Counted from the first letter of the stretch, positions 42,021 through 51,867 are shown. The stretch is 64,000 nucleotides of DNA from an uncultured Bacteroidia bacterium (GCA_902782225.1 CACZMF010000019.1:1-64000); one strand, 5' to 3'. Numbers and translations are program-made. The notes: a model not told the origin generated them from the sequence alone.

Positions 42021-44774
42021 TTGTCAATTCTCAAGCGAATAGTTTGCGCGGCCCTGCTGGCCGTCCTGTCTGTGAGCAGCGTCTTAGCCCAGTCTGCGGG
42101 CAGGAGGCCTCCCCGTCAGGTGTTCAGCAACGCCGTGCCTAAGACAGTGCGCCAGGTGGTTCTGGACTCGGCGGAAATAGCCCGCCGGGATTCCATCCAC
42201 GTGGCCGACTCCCTCCACAGGGTCGACTCGGCCGCCCTGCGCGAGAAGAGTTCGCTTGAGCTGCCGGCTTTCTCCGAAGCCAAGGACTCCATCGTGGAGG
42301 TTTTCACCGACGGCCAGCGCATGATCTACTACTACGGCGACGTGTCGGTCGAATACATGGACATGAAGCTGACCGCAGCCTACATGCAGTACAACATGAA
42401 GACCGGCACAGTCTATGCCAAGGGCGTGTACGATTCGCTGAAGGGCGAATGGGTGGGAAGGCCCGTGATGACCCAGGGCGGCAAGACCTACAACATGGAG
42501 GAGGTCAAATACAACTTCAACACCAAGAAATCTTCCATCAAGAACATCATCACCACCGAAGACAGCGCCATACTCCACGGCGGCAAGGTGAAGATGATGC
42601 CGGACCGCAGCATCAACATGACCGACGGCAAATACACAGTCTGCGACCTGGACCATCCCCACTACTACCTCTCCCTGACTTCCGCCAAGGTGATGACGGA
42701 GCCGACCCAGAAAACGGTCTTCGGCCCGGCATACCTGGTGGTCGAAGACGTGAAACTGCCTTTCGTCGGACTCCCCTTCGGTTTCATCCCGAAACGCCCC
42801 GAGCGCGCCACCGGCCTGCTGATGCCGAACTTCGGTGAAGAAAACGCCCGAGGCTTCTACATGAAGGACGCCGGCATGTACTTCGTGTTCGGCGACTATC
42901 TCGACCTGTCCATGACAGGCGACTACTACACCCTCGGTTCCTGGGCGGTCAACGTCAACTCACGCTACATGGTGAAATACAAGTTCAACGGCAACTTCGG
43001 CTTCACCTACTCCCACGACCAGACCGGCGAGCCCGACACTCCGGATTTCCAGGAATACAGCAACTTCGCCGTGCGCTGGTCCCACACCCAGGACTCCAAG
43101 GCCCACCCAGGGACCTCCTTCAGCGCTTCGGTCAACTTCTCGTCGCCTTCCAACAGCCGTTTCAATTCCCGCTCGGTCAACGAGGCCCTGCAGAACCAGA
43201 TTTCGTCTTCCATCTCCTATTCCAAGAACTGGAACGGAAAGTTCAACCTGAGCGTCAACGCCCTGCACTCCCAGAGTTCCAGGGACTCTTCATATTCGTT
43301 CACTCTCCCTAACGTGACCTTCTCCGTGAGCACGTTCTACCCCTTCAAGCGCAAGGTGCGCGTGGGCAAGGAGCGCTTCTACGAGAAGATCTCCTTCGGC
43401 TACAACACCACCCTCCAGAACAAGATCAACTTCAAGGCCTCCGAATTCGGCCAGGAAGGCTTCCTGGACAGGTTCCAGAACGGCATGACCCACAGTTTCA
43501 GCATAGGCCTGCCGAACTTCCAGCTGTTCAAGTACATCAACGTCAACCCTTCGGTCAGCTACGGAATGAACTGGATGTTCCGGAAGCGGGAATACGCCTA
43601 CAACCCCGACACCGACAAGGTGGAGGAGCTTCCGAGCACGCAGTTCAACACGTTCGGCATCACCCAGAACTATTCCGGATCCGTGGCGATGAGCACCCGT
43701 ATCTACGGTCTCTTCAATTTCGGTTCCTGGCGCAAGGTGCAGGCCATACGCCACGTCATTTCCCCTTCGGTGTCCATGAATTTCAGCCCTGAACTGGGCA
43801 AGGAAGGCATGAACGGCTACCGCACGCTCCGCTACACCGACGTCCACGGCCAGCAGAAGACCTACGACTACAACATCTACCAGGGCCAGATTTACAGCCC
43901 TCCCGGAAAAGGCCGTTCCGCCAGCGCCAACATCTCCATCGGCAACAACCTCGAAGCCAAGGTGCGCGACTTCGCCGACACCACGGGCAAGGGCAGCAAG
44001 AAAGTCAAGCTCATCGACCAGCTCAACATCAGCACCGGCTACAACTTCCTGGCAGACAGCCTGAACATGAGCAACGTCAGCATGTCGATGTCCACATCCC
44101 TCTTCGACAAGGTGTCCATCAGCGCAAGCGCAAGCTTCGACCCCTACGCCATCGACAAATCCAACCGCAGGGTGAATAAATTCGCCGTGGCCCAGGGCCA
44201 GGGCCTGTTGCGCCTCAACAACGTGTCCGCATCGGCATCCTACTCCATATCCGGCGACGGAGCGATAAAAGGCAACGACGGCGTCAAGGACCCAAGCAAC
44301 CGCGTAGGCCAGGGAGGGTCCAGCATCAACGGCGCGGCCAGCTACTACCAGCGGTACTTCTACCACCCTGTGACCGGGGAATTCATACCCGGGGGCTGGC
44401 TGTACTATACCAACCCCAACGTGCCCTGGTCCGTCAACCTCAGCTACTCGTTCAGCCTGAACAAGGCCTACAAGTTCGAAAACGACGTACTGACCACCAA
44501 GAACAACATCACCCAGACCCTGCAGTTCAGCGGCAACATCAGGCTGACGCCGCGTCTGAACATCAACGCCAGTTCCGGTTTCGACCTCCAGGCGATGAAA
44601 ATCACTACAACCCAATTCAGTTTCACATACGACCTGCACTGCTTCAACATATCCGTATCGTGGGTTCCGACCGGAAGCTGGGCGTCCTACCAGTTCAGGA
44701 TTGCAGCCAACGCCTCCGCCCTTGCGGACATACTCCAGCTGAAGAAGAGCAGCAGCTACTGGGACAACAGATAA
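42021..44774 (+). CDS. lptD: LPS-assembly outer-membrane protein LptD
   Basis: 917 aa with a signal peptide (SILKRIVCAALLAVLSVSS). An OstA/LptA-like beta-jellyroll occupies residues 80-270 (GDVSVEYMDMKLTAAYMQYN, GKVKMMPDRSINMTDGKYTV), then a large beta-barrel rich in alternating polar/aromatic strands. LptD inserts LPS into the outer membrane with LptE. The start is TTG at 42021; the frame is closed a few codons upstream. It is followed after one base by the GT2 gene. Confidence 0.9.
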   Translation: MSILKRIVCAALLAVLSVSSVLAQSAGRRPPRQVFSNAVPKTVRQVVLDSAEIARRDSIHVADSLHRVDSAALREKSSLELPAFSEAKDSIVEVFTDGQRMIYYYGDVSVEYMDMKLTAAYMQYNMKTGTVYAKGVYDSLKGEWVGRPVMTQGGKTYNMEEVKYNFNTKKSSIKNIITTEDSAILHGGKVKMMPDRSINMTDGKYTVCDLDHPHYYLSLTSAKVMTEPTQKTVFGPAYLVVEDVKLPFVGLPFGFIPKRPERATGLLMPNFGEENARGFYMKDAGMYFVFGDYLDLSMTGDYYTLGSWAVNVNSRYMVKYKFNGNFGFTYSHDQTGEPDTPDFQEYSNFAVRWSHTQDSKAHPGTSFSASVNFSSPSNSRFNSRSVNEALQNQISSSISYSKNWNGKFNLSVNALHSQSSRDSSYSFTLPNVTFSVSTFYPFKRKVRVGKERFYEKISFGYNTTLQNKINFKASEFGQEGFLDRFQNGMTHSFSIGLPNFQLFKYINVNPSVSYGMNWMFRKREYAYNPDTDKVEELPSTQFNTFGITQNYSGSVAMSTRIYGLFNFGSWRKVQAIRHVISPSVSMNFSPELGKEGMNGYRTLRYTDVHGQQKTYDYNIYQGQIYSPPGKGRSASANISIGNNLEAKVRDFADTTGKGSKKVKLIDQLNISTGYNFLADSLNMSNVSMSMSTSLFDKVSISASASFDPYAIDKSNRRVNKFAVAQGQGLLRLNNVSASASYSISGDGAIKGNDGVKDPSNRVGQGGSSINGAASYYQRYFYHPVTGEFIPGGWLYYTNPNVPWSVNLSYSFSLNKAYKFENDVLTTKNNITQTLQFSGNIRLTPRLNINASSGFDLQAMKITTTQFSFTYDLHCFNISVSWVPTGSWASYQFRIAANASALADILQLKKSSSYWDNR

Positions 44775-44775
44775 A

Positions 44776-45522
44776 ATGATACACGGAAAGAAAATAATCG
44801 TGGTCATGCCGGCCTACAACGCCGAAAAGACCCTTGAACAGACATACTCCGAAATCCCCCGCGACATTGTGGACGAAGTCATCCTGACCGACGACTGCAG
44901 CCGCGACGGCACCGTGGAAAAGGCCCGCGAGCTGGGTATAAAGGAAGTGCTTCTGCACCCTTCCAACCGCGGCTACGGCGGCAACCAGAAAACCTGCTAC
45001 AACCGCGCCCTCGAGCTCGGAGCCGACATTGTGATAATGCTCCATCCCGACTATCAGTACACCCCGAAGCTCATAGAAGCAATGGCGTACATTATCGCCA
45101 ACGGAGTGTACCCCGTCGTCTTCGGATCCAGGATTCTGGGCAAGGGAGCCCGCAAAGGCGGGATGCCGCTCATCAAGTATGTCTCCAACCGTTTCCTGAC
45201 CTTCACCCAGAACGTCCTCATCAACCAGAAGCTGTCCGAATACCACACCGGCTACCGCGCATTCAGCGCCGACGTGCTGAGGAAGGTGGACTACAACGCC
45301 TGCTCCGACGATTTCATCTTCGACAATGAAATGGCCGCACAGATATTCTGGGCCGGCTATGAGATCGGCGAGGTCACCTGCCCCACCAAGTATTTCGACG
45401 ACGCATCGTCCATCAGCCTGCGCCGCAGCACCGTGTATGGTTTCGGCGTGCTCAGGGTGTCGCTGGTGTACCGCCTGTGCAAGTGGCACCTCATGCGTTC
45501 AAAACTCTTTCCCGCAAGATGA
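44776..45522 (+). CDS. GT2 glycosyltransferase, polyprenyl-phosphate sugar synthase type
   Basis: 248 aa. IIVVMPAYNAEKTLEQT, ILTDDCSRDGT and MLHPDYQY (metal-binding Asp) give a GT-A fold like dolichol/undecaprenyl-phosphate mannosyl- or glucosyltransferases. No membrane helices. Followed by GtrA and a GT39 enzyme with ATGA overlaps: the classic trio in which the sugar is put on a lipid carrier, flipped, and added to a target in the periplasm. Confidence 0.88.
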   Translation: MIHGKKIIVVMPAYNAEKTLEQTYSEIPRDIVDEVILTDDCSRDGTVEKARELGIKEVLLHPSNRGYGGNQKTCYNRALELGADIVIMLHPDYQYTPKLIEAMAYIIANGVYPVVFGSRILGKGARKGGMPLIKYVSNRFLTFTQNVLINQKLSEYHTGYRAFSADVLRKVDYNACSDDFIFDNEMAAQIFWAGYEIGEVTCPTKYFDDASSISLRRSTVYGFGVLRVSLVYRLCKWHLMRSKLFPAR

Positions 45523-45953
45523 CCTTGCGCGAACTGCCCGCCGCGCTGCTTAAGGGACACACCTCCGATGTCCGTATCCAGCTGTTCCGTTACCTGGTGT
45601 CGGGCGGTACCGCATTTCTCGTTGACGCGGGGCTCCTCGCCCTGCTGACCGAATGCTTCGGGCGGGAGCACCTGCTCCTCTGGACGGCAATCGCATTTGC
45701 CGCCGGACTCGTCATAACATATCTGTTCAGCATACTGTGGGTCTTCAACAGGCGGAACATGAAGAGCCGGGCCGCAGAGATCACGGTTTTCGCCCTGATC
45801 GGCGTCAGCGGACTCGGCCTCACCGAGCTGCTGATGTGGCTGTTTGCGGATAAGGCGGGCATGCACTACCTGGTCGCCAAAGTGGCTACCACCGTACTGG
45901 TCTTCTTCTGGAACTTCGCCGCAAAGAAACTCCTTCTTTTCAGAAACAAATGA
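45519..45953 (+). CDS. GtrA-family membrane protein
   Basis: 144 aa from the ATG at 45519 (ATGA overlap with the GT2 gene). Four membrane helices, with RYLVSGGTAFLVDAGLLALL at the start and FFWNFAAKKLLLFRNK at the end, as in GtrA flippases for lipid-linked sugars. It sits between the synthase and the GT39 transferase and presumably moves their shared intermediate across the inner membrane. Confidence 0.9.
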   Translation: MTLRELPAALLKGHTSDVRIQLFRYLVSGGTAFLVDAGLLALLTECFGREHLLLWTAIAFAAGLVITYLFSILWVFNRRNMKSRAAEITVFALIGVSGLGLTELLMWLFADKAGMHYLVAKVATTVLVFFWNFAAKKLLLFRNK

Positions 45954-47650
45954 AACACAATACTTTACTCATAGACGCCTGCATCGTCGTCCTGGGAGCC
46001 CTGCTTTTCATCAGCGGAATAGGCGGCGTGCGTCTCTTCGACTGGGATGAAATCAATTTTGCCGAATCCGCCCGCGAAATGGTGCTGACCGGCGACTGGT
46101 TCAACGTGCAGATCAACTTCGAGTCGTTCTGGGAGAAGCCGCCCCTCTTCATCTGGATGCAGGCCCTGAGCATGAAAGTTTTCGGGGTGGGTGAATTTGC
46201 AGCCCGCTTCCCCAACGCCATAATGGGAATCATCACCCTGCTCGTGCTCTTCCATATAGGCAAGAAAACGGAAGACACCCGCTTCGGGCTGCTCTGGGCC
46301 GGATTATATGCTATTTCCTTCCTGCCGTTCTTCTATTTCAAATCCGGGATCATCGACCCCTGGTTCAACATCTTCATCTTCCTGGGCATCTACTTCTTCT
46401 CCAGATACACAGATCCCTCCGCCGGGGGGCTGAGGATGCGCCATGCCGCACTGAGCGGCCTCTTCATGGGCCTTGCAATCCTGACCAAAGGCCCCGTGGC
46501 CTTCCTCATCTTCTGCCTTACATTCTTTTTCTGGCTATGTTTCAGGAAGTTCCGTCTCAGTTTCAGATGGAAGGACGTGGCCGTGTACTTCTTCGCCCTC
46601 GCCCTTGCGGGAGGCGCCTGGTTCATCGCGCTTGCCGCAAGCGGGCACGCAGATGTGATAAAAGACTTCATCGACTACCAGATACGCCTGTTCGAGACCA
46701 AGGACGCCGGGCACGGCGGGTTCCTGCTCTACCATTTCGTGATACTGCTCTTCGGTGTGACCCCGGCGTCATTCTTCGCCCTGTCCGCATTCAGGCGGAA
46801 GGCGCTGCAGGGAGAGGAAGAAAGCCGTTGCGCAGGCCTCTTCCGCTGGATGATGACTTCGTTCTGGGTGGTGCTGATACTGTTCACGATAGTGCGCACC
46901 AAGATCGTGCACTATTCGTCCTTCTGCTACTTCCCCATCACTTTCCTGGGCGCCTGGGCGGCCGCGCGGATGATGGACGGCAAGCTGAGGTTCCGGGGCT
47001 GGCAGGGCGGCCTGCTCATTGGCACCGCGGCCTTCTTCGGCCTTGGCCTCACGGCGCTCACGCTTTTTGACAGCTTCAAGGACAGGATTGCCCCGATGGT
47101 CCACGATCCCTTCGCCGTCAGCTGCATGGAGGCCAGCAGCGAATGGAAGGGGTTCGAACCCTTCGTCGGAGCCCTGCTTGTCGCCGCAACAATCTGGTTC
47201 TGCGTGAGTTTTGGGCGCCGCAAGCAGCTTCGCAGCTTCATCGTGCTGGCCGCAGGCAACCTGCTTTTCGCAATGACCGCCATCCTGTGCGCCGTGCCTG
47301 AAGTGGAGAAATACAGCCAGGCGTCGGCCGTGGATTTCTATATCGAGCGCCAGGGGGAAGACTGCTACGTGCAGCCCGCATACTTCAAGAGTTACGCCCA
47401 GTATTTCTACACCCTCCGCAAGCCGGAAAACCGATGTGACGATTTCGAGTGGCTGAGCCGGGGCCCCATAGACAAGCCCTGTTATTTCGTGGTGAAGGAC
47501 ATACCCGAAAAAGTGGAGCAGCTGCGCGCCGACGTTCCGGACGCTGAATTCCTTTACAGAAGGTCAGGATTTCAGTTTTTTGTGCGCAAACAGCCTGCGG
47601 AGCAGCAGGACGCTGCCGAAGATGATGCCCAGCAGGGCAAGGTTGAATAA
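45950..47650 (+). CDS. GT39/ArnT-like integral membrane glycosyltransferase
   Basis: 566 aa with 10-12 membrane helices. The first periplasmic loop holds the acidic DWDEINFAESAREM motif followed by FWEKPPLF, typical of GT39/ArnT enzymes that use polyprenyl-linked sugars as donors; such enzymes modify lipid A or proteins. A soluble C-terminal domain follows from about residue 440. The last 15 residues are Gln/Asp/Glu-rich, and its final 87 bases overlap the end of a gene on the other strand. Confidence 0.87.
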   Translation: MKHNTLLIDACIVVLGALLFISGIGGVRLFDWDEINFAESAREMVLTGDWFNVQINFESFWEKPPLFIWMQALSMKVFGVGEFAARFPNAIMGIITLLVLFHIGKKTEDTRFGLLWAGLYAISFLPFFYFKSGIIDPWFNIFIFLGIYFFSRYTDPSAGGLRMRHAALSGLFMGLAILTKGPVAFLIFCLTFFFWLCFRKFRLSFRWKDVAVYFFALALAGGAWFIALAASGHADVIKDFIDYQIRLFETKDAGHGGFLLYHFVILLFGVTPASFFALSAFRRKALQGEEESRCAGLFRWMMTSFWVVLILFTIVRTKIVHYSSFCYFPITFLGAWAAARMMDGKLRFRGWQGGLLIGTAAFFGLGLTALTLFDSFKDRIAPMVHDPFAVSCMEASSEWKGFEPFVGALLVAATIWFCVSFGRRKQLRSFIVLAAGNLLFAMTAILCAVPEVEKYSQASAVDFYIERQGEDCYVQPAYFKSYAQYFYTLRKPENRCDDFEWLSRGPIDKPCYFVVKDIPEKVEQLRADVPDAEFLYRRSGFQFFVRKQPAEQQDAAEDDAQQGKVE

Positions 47651-48766
47651 CACGGTCAGGAAATAATTGATACTGTGCGGCGATTCCCGGTAGGGGGTCG
47701 CCGCAGTGCTGCTGTCAAAGCGGGCAAAGGCGTTGGAGTAGATCACCACTCCATTGTCGAAGAAGGCGGAATAGCGCACATAGGGTTCGGATTCGCCGAG
47801 GACGTATTCCAGCGTCGTGCCCGTGGTTTCCGCAAGCAGGGTGTGGTCCTGCCCCCAGGCCTCGATGCGGGCGGGAGCGGACAGGCGGATATAGGTAGTG
47901 TCCGCCCGGAGCCCAATGTCTGCAATCCGCGGCAGGCGTGCATTTTCCGCATATTTCACATCCCAGTCGCCGTCTCCGAAATCGGGGATGCGCATTGAAT
48001 AGAAGCAGCCGCCCAGCAGCGTGTGCTTCAGGTCCTCATAACGGGCTGAAGGGGTCTGGAGCCAGGAGCAGCGGCGCGCGATCTTCCGGTGGTTGCCCGA
48101 GTCGTGGCAGTCGTCGTTGATAAGGCAGTAGGAGTAATGACCTGCGCTCAGGGCCTCGTCCCAGTGGAGAAGGTCCGTCGACGCCCCCGAATCGGCCTCC
48201 ATCAGGCGATAGCCGGTGAGCAGGCGCATCGAACGGGGTGTGGTGTGGAGAGTGCGGTCGGGATGATTCATCACTATGAAATCGGCATTCCGGGACAGGT
48301 AGTCGTATTGCCACTGTTTCTGCGACACGAAAAGGGGCAGCAGATGGTCGTAGAGCATCATCCGTTTCGGATTGAACACGAGCTTGTGGAATTTGAACAG
48401 GCTGTATCCGTGCTCATAGACATTGACCTGCAGGGTGCTGTCCGTCGGATGGACGGTCAGCTGGTTGTGGTTGGAGAAGGTCAGGATGTCATATCCCAGT
48501 TTCTGATAGTCACGGAGCACCACGTCGGGATACTCAGGACATTCGTTCAATATATTGTCCACACGCGTGTGCGTGTGGAAGTTCGCGCGTTTCCAGCAGA
48601 CGCTTGTGTCCAGGCCCGCATAGGGGTTGTAGATATCGGGGCCGGAAAAGGGAGCCGGGCTGCTGAAATCATAGATCGGAGAGACCGAAAAAACACATAT
48701 AACTATCAGCAGAACAGGAAATAAGGATGCTACAACGCGGGCGCAGAACAATAAAGTGTTTTTCAT
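47564..48766 (-). CDS. Membrane-anchored PHP-type metal-dependent hydrolase
   Basis: 400 aa with a membrane helix at each end (residues 9-30 and about 365-388). Between them is a PHP-like domain: NFHTHTRVD (HxH), SNHNQ, VMNHPDR and LINDDCHD supply likely metal ligands. The soluble part should face the periplasm. The natural substrate is not known; PHP domains cleave phosphoesters. It converges on and overlaps the GT39 gene by 87 bases. Confidence 0.78.
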   Translation of the reverse strand: MKNTLLFCARVVASLFPVLLIVICVFSVSPIYDFSSPAPFSGPDIYNPYAGLDTSVCWKRANFHTHTRVDNILNECPEYPDVVLRDYQKLGYDILTFSNHNQLTVHPTDSTLQVNVYEHGYSLFKFHKLVFNPKRMMLYDHLLPLFVSQKQWQYDYLSRNADFIVMNHPDRTLHTTPRSMRLLTGYRLMEADSGASTDLLHWDEALSAGHYSYCLINDDCHDSGNHRKIARRCSWLQTPSARYEDLKHTLLGGCFYSMRIPDFGDGDWDVKYAENARLPRIADIGLRADTTYIRLSAPARIEAWGQDHTLLAETTGTTLEYVLGESEPYVRYSAFFDNGVVIYSNAFARFDSSTAATPYRESPHSINYFLTVLFNLALLGIIFGSVLLLRRLFAHKKLKS

Positions 48767-48800
48767 AATGCAAATATGGGAATTATTTGAGAAAAATGAT

Positions 48801-48808
48801 TATCTTTG
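48801..48808 (+). promoter_or_regulatory. Candidate -7 element for rho (TATCTTTG)
   Basis: TATCTTTG fits TAnnTTTG and lies 57 bases before the rho ATG at 48866, giving a leader of about 50 bases. The only nearby TTTG (48786-48789) is too close to serve as a -33 box. Confidence 0.45.
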
Positions 48809-48865
48809 CATATCGAAAACCGGCGGACTCCGGCAATCGCCCGTCCGCACCAATCAATATTCAAC

Positions 48866-50635
48866 ATGACACACAGCCTTTCCGAGCTAAGCGCAATGAG
48901 CCGTGAACAGCTCGAAAACCTTTCCAAGGAAAAGAACCTCAAGTTCAACAAAAAGAATACAGACGACGATCTTCGTTATATGATACTGGACGAAGAGGCC
49001 AGGCTCGTCTCCAAGGAGCCCGTGCCCGAAAAGCCCAAACGCGGCCGCCCCGCAAAGAAGGCAAAGCCCGCAGAGCCCGCCAAACCGGCCGAGCCGGCAA
49101 AACCAGCCGGGCAGCAGGATGCTGAAGCCAAGCCCGCCAAAAAGGGCCGCCAGAGCAAGAAAGAGCAGCCCAAGGCAGCAGCTGCCGCAGAGCCTATAAA
49201 GAGCGTCGAGCCTGCCAAGGCTCCCGAAAAAGAGGCCGCTCCCGCTCCAGCCGAGCCCGCAAAGAAAAAGCGCGGCAGGCCCGCCAAGGCAGCAGAGAAA
49301 GTTGAGATTGTCTCCGAAGCGGAGGCCCCTAAGAAGGAGCAGCCCCAGCAAGTCCAGCAGCAGGGCCAGAAGCAGGGCCAGCCCAAACATAAAGGACACC
49401 AGGACAAAGGCCAGCAGCAGAATCAGCAGCCGCAGCAAGGCCAGCCTAAGCAGCCGCAGCCCCAGTTCCAGCCCAAGCCCCGCGTGCCCGAATTCGAAGG
49501 CACCGTCGAAGCGACCGGAGTGCTCGAAATAATGCCCGACGGCTACGGTTTCCTCCGTTCCTCGGACTACAACTACCTCAACTCCCCCGACGATATCTAC
49601 GTCTCCCAGCAGCAGATCAAGTTCAACGCCCTCAAGCCCGGCGACACCGTGACCGGCGAAATCCGCCCTCCCCGTGAAGGAGACAAGTATTTCCCGCTGG
49701 TGAAGATCAAATACGTCAACGGACGCACCCCGGAATTCATCCGCGACCGCGTGCCCTTCGACTTCCTGACCCCTCTCTTCCCGGATGAGAAGTTCAACCT
49801 CCTCGGCAAAGGCCACGCCACCGACCCGAGCTGCCGCATAGTGGACATGTTCTCCCCCATCGGCAAGGGTCAGAGAGGCCTTATCGTGGCCCAGCCCAAA
49901 ACCGGTAAGACCATGCTGCTCAAGAGCATAGCCAACGCCATCGCCGACAACCACCCCGAGGTATATGAAATCGTCCTCCTCATCGACGAGCGTCCCGAGG
50001 AAGTCACCGACATGCAGCGCAGCGTCAAGGCCGAGGTCGTGGCCTCCACCTTCGACGAGCCTGCCGAGCACCACGTGAAAGTGGCCAATATGGTTCTGGA
50101 AAAGGCCCGTCGCCTGGTGGAATGCGGCCACGACGTGGTCATACTCCTGGACTCCATAACCCGCCTCGCCCGCGCCTACAACACCGTCCAGCCCGCATCC
50201 GGAAAGGTGCTCACCGGCGGTGTGGACGCCAACGCCCTGCAGAAGCCCAAGCGTTTCTTCGGAGCAGCCCGCAACATCGAAGGCGGCGGGTCGCTGACCA
50301 TCCTCGCCACGGCCCTGACAGAGACCGGATCCAAGATGGATGACGTCATTTTCGAGGAATTCAAAGGCACCGGCAACATGGAGCTCCAGCTGGACCGCAA
50401 CCTCTCCAACCGCCGCATCTTCCCGTCCGTCAACATCGTGCTCTCCGGCACCCGCCGCGACGACCTGCTGCTGGACAGGGCCAGCGCCAACAGGATATGG
50501 ATACTCCGCAAGCTCCTCGCCGACATGAACCCTCTGGAAGCCATGAACTTCATGCTCCAGCTCATGGACGAGTTCAAGACAAACGTGGATTTGCTCGACA
50601 ATATGAGCAAAGTATCAGCAAGGGACGCCAGATAG
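48866..50635 (+). CDS. rho: Transcription termination factor Rho with long disordered insert
   Basis: 589 aa from the ATG at 48866. Rho_N-like helices (residues 1-48), a low-complexity insert (about 50-208), the cold-shock RNA-binding domain (209-285) and the helicase motor (Walker A around [13 protein letters not shown] at 338-350; [26 protein letters not shown]). The insert is Lys/Ala/Pro/Glu-rich, then Gln-rich, and carries two KRGRP motifs like AT-hooks (about 58 and 135). In Bacteroides thetaiotaomicron a disordered Rho insert is known to drive condensate formation, so this may do the same. E. coli Rho is 419 aa. Confidence 0.95.
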   Translation: MTHSLSELSAMSREQLENLSKEKNLKFNKKNTDDDLRYMILDEEARLVSKEPVPEKPKRGRPAKKAKPAEPAKPAEPAKPAGQQDAEAKPAKKGRQSKKEQPKAAAAAEPIKSVEPAKAPEKEAAPAPAEPAKKKRGRPAKAAEKVEIVSEAEAPKKEQPQQVQQQGQKQGQPKHKGHQDKGQQQNQQPQQGQPKQPQPQFQPKPRVPEFEGTVEATGVLEIMPDGYGFLRSSDYNYLNSPDDIYVSQQQIKFNALKPGDTVTGEIRPPREGDKYFPLVKIKYVNGRTPEFIRDRVPFDFLTPLFPDEKFNLLGKGHATDPSCRIVDMFSPIGKGQRGLIVAQPKTGKTMLLKSIANAIADNHPEVYEIVLLIDERPEEVTDMQRSVKAEVVASTFDEPAEHHVKVANMVLEKARRLVECGHDVVILLDSITRLARAYNTVQPASGKVLTGGVDANALQKPKRFFGAARNIEGGGSLTILATALTETGSKMDDVIFEEFKGTGNMELQLDRNLSNRRIFPSVNIVLSGTRRDDLLLDRASANRIWILRKLLADMNPLEAMNFMLQLMDEFKTNVDLLDNMSKVSARDAR

Positions 50636-50648
50636 CGTCCCTTTTTTT
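50622..50648 (+). terminator. Intrinsic terminator of rho
   Basis: A perfect 7-bp stem GGGACGC / GCGTCCC with loop CAGATA is followed by seven T's. The rho stop codon (TAG at 50633-50635) lies in the loop and first base of the right arm. So the gene for the Rho factor itself ends in a Rho-independent terminator. Confidence 0.9.
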
Positions 50649-51175
50649 CAGCGAGACCGGCGGCAGTAATACCGGCAGGAGTCCCACCATATATCGGGCT
50701 CCCCTTCGTAGTTGTAGCATCCCACGTCCACCGCGACTCCATTGGACTTGAAGTAGCAGTAGTAGTTTTCGAAGTTGCCGTTGTAGAGGTAGCTGCCCTT
50801 GTAGATCTTCACGCCCTTGTAGGTGGTGTATGGTTCGACGTCGTCCAGCGTGACGTCGTCGTACTCATAGTAGTACATGTCGAACACAAGTTCGCCGGCA
50901 CCCGCACGCACTATGGTGATATCCTCGGAAGTGAAGGTCTCAGGGCCCTTGCCGTTCCCGGAATCTATAGTGAGCATGAAGTCGTTACGGTCACCGATGA
51001 ACTCCACATAGCCGGAATCATCCAGGTATGAGTTTACGACTCTGCCGTTGAGAAGGTCTTCCGACCGCATTATCTCCCAGGATGTGCCGTCCAGATCGAT
51101 GTTTGAGAAATTGCAGGAAGCAAGCATCAGCCCCGAAAGAACGACGCTGGAAGCGAGGTAGAACAGTCTTTTCAT
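50648..51175 (-). CDS. Small lipoprotein of unknown function
   Basis: 175 aa from the ATG at 51175. Lipoprotein signal MKRLFYLASSVVLSGLMLAS then Cys (lipobox LASC). The mature part is Asp/Tyr-rich (LVFDMYYYEYDDVTLDD) and resembles the lipocalin-like small lipoproteins common in Bacteroidota, but I cannot name a family. It follows upp by ten bases and may be co-transcribed with it. Confidence 0.75.
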   Translation of the reverse strand: MKRLFYLASSVVLSGLMLASCNFSNIDLDGTSWEIMRSEDLLNGRVVNSYLDDSGYVEFIGDRNDFMLTIDSGNGKGPETFTSEDITIVRAGAGELVFDMYYYEYDDVTLDDVEPYTTYKGVKIYKGSYLYNGNFENYYCYFKSNGVAVDVGCYNYEGEPDIWWDSCRYYCRRSR

Positions 51176-51185
51176 ATAATTCTGA

Positions 51186-51815
51186 TTATTTGGTGCCAAA
51201 AATCCTGTCGCCGGCGTCGCCCAGACCGGGAACTATGTAGGCGTTTTCATTGAGCCTTTCGTCTATGGCGGCCACGTAGATATCGACGTCCGGATGGGCT
51301 GCCTGCACCTTCTCTATTCCCTCGGGAGCCGCCACGAGGCACATCAGCTTGATGTTGGTGCAGCCTCTTTCCTTGAGCATGTCAAGGGCGTCGCAGGAGC
51401 TGCCGCCGGTGGCGAGCATGGGATCCGTGACGATCACGAGGCGTTCCTGTATATCTTCGGGGAGCTTGCAGTAGTACACGACAGGCTTGTGGGTCTTCTC
51501 ATCGCGGTAGAGACCGATATGACCGACCCTTGCCACGGGCACGAGGTCGAGAAGGCCGTCCACCATCCCCAGACCGGCGCGCAGTATCGGCACTACCGCC
51601 AGTTTGCGGCCGAGCACGCGGCTGGCTGTCATTTTGCTTATAGGGGTCTCTATTTCAATGTCGGCAAGCGGGAGATCGCGGGTGATTTCGTAGCCCATCA
51701 GAAGGGAAATTTCTTTTAGAAGCTGGCGGAAATCCTTCGACCCTGTCTCTTTCTGGCGCATAATGCTCAGCTTGTGCTGGACCATGGGATGGTCAATCAA
51801 ATGAACTTGGCTCAT
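51186..51815 (-). CDS. upp: Uracil phosphoribosyltransferase
   Basis: 209 aa from the ATG at 51815, the family's usual length; a Met ten codons earlier lies upstream of the promoter -7. It has the PRPP-binding segment [18 protein letters not shown] and PIPLLR-type stretch [16 protein letters not shown], and ends with [13 protein letters not shown]. It converts uracil and PRPP to UMP. It is divergent from a uridine-kinase-like gene, giving a pyrimidine salvage pair. Confidence 0.95.
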   Translation of the reverse strand: MSQVHLIDHPMVQHKLSIMRQKETGSKDFRQLLKEISLLMGYEITRDLPLADIEIETPISKMTASRVLGRKLAVVPILRAGLGMVDGLLDLVPVARVGHIGLYRDEKTHKPVVYYCKLPEDIQERLVIVTDPMLATGGSSCDALDMLKERGCTNIKLMCLVAAPEGIEKVQAAHPDVDIYVAAIDERLNENAYIVPGLGDAGDRIFGTK

Positions 51816-51832
51816 GTGGTATGTGATTTTCG

Positions 51833-51840
51833 CAAATGTA
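51833..51840 (-). promoter_or_regulatory. Candidate -7 element for upp (TACATTTG)
   Basis: TACATTTG on the minus strand fits TAnnTTTG, 18 bases before the upp start. No -33 TTTG is evident. It is 12 bases from the divergent -7 of the nucleoside kinase gene. Confidence 0.5.
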
Positions 51841-51852
51841 ATCATTTTTTGT

Positions 51853-51860
51853 TATTTTTG
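51853..51860 (+). promoter_or_regulatory. Candidate -7 element for the nucleoside kinase gene (TATTTTTG), near-leaderless
   Basis: TATTTTTG ends seven bases before the ATG at 51868; TTTC lies 21 bases upstream as a weak -33 box. A transcript would begin at or within a few bases of the start codon. Confidence 0.5.
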
Positions 51861-51867
51861 TGGGGAT

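Noticed and set aside
43290..44807. A 505-codon frame antisense to lptD
   Set aside because: Low-complexity Val/Gly/Ala-rich product caused by codon bias of lptD; no start signal or family.
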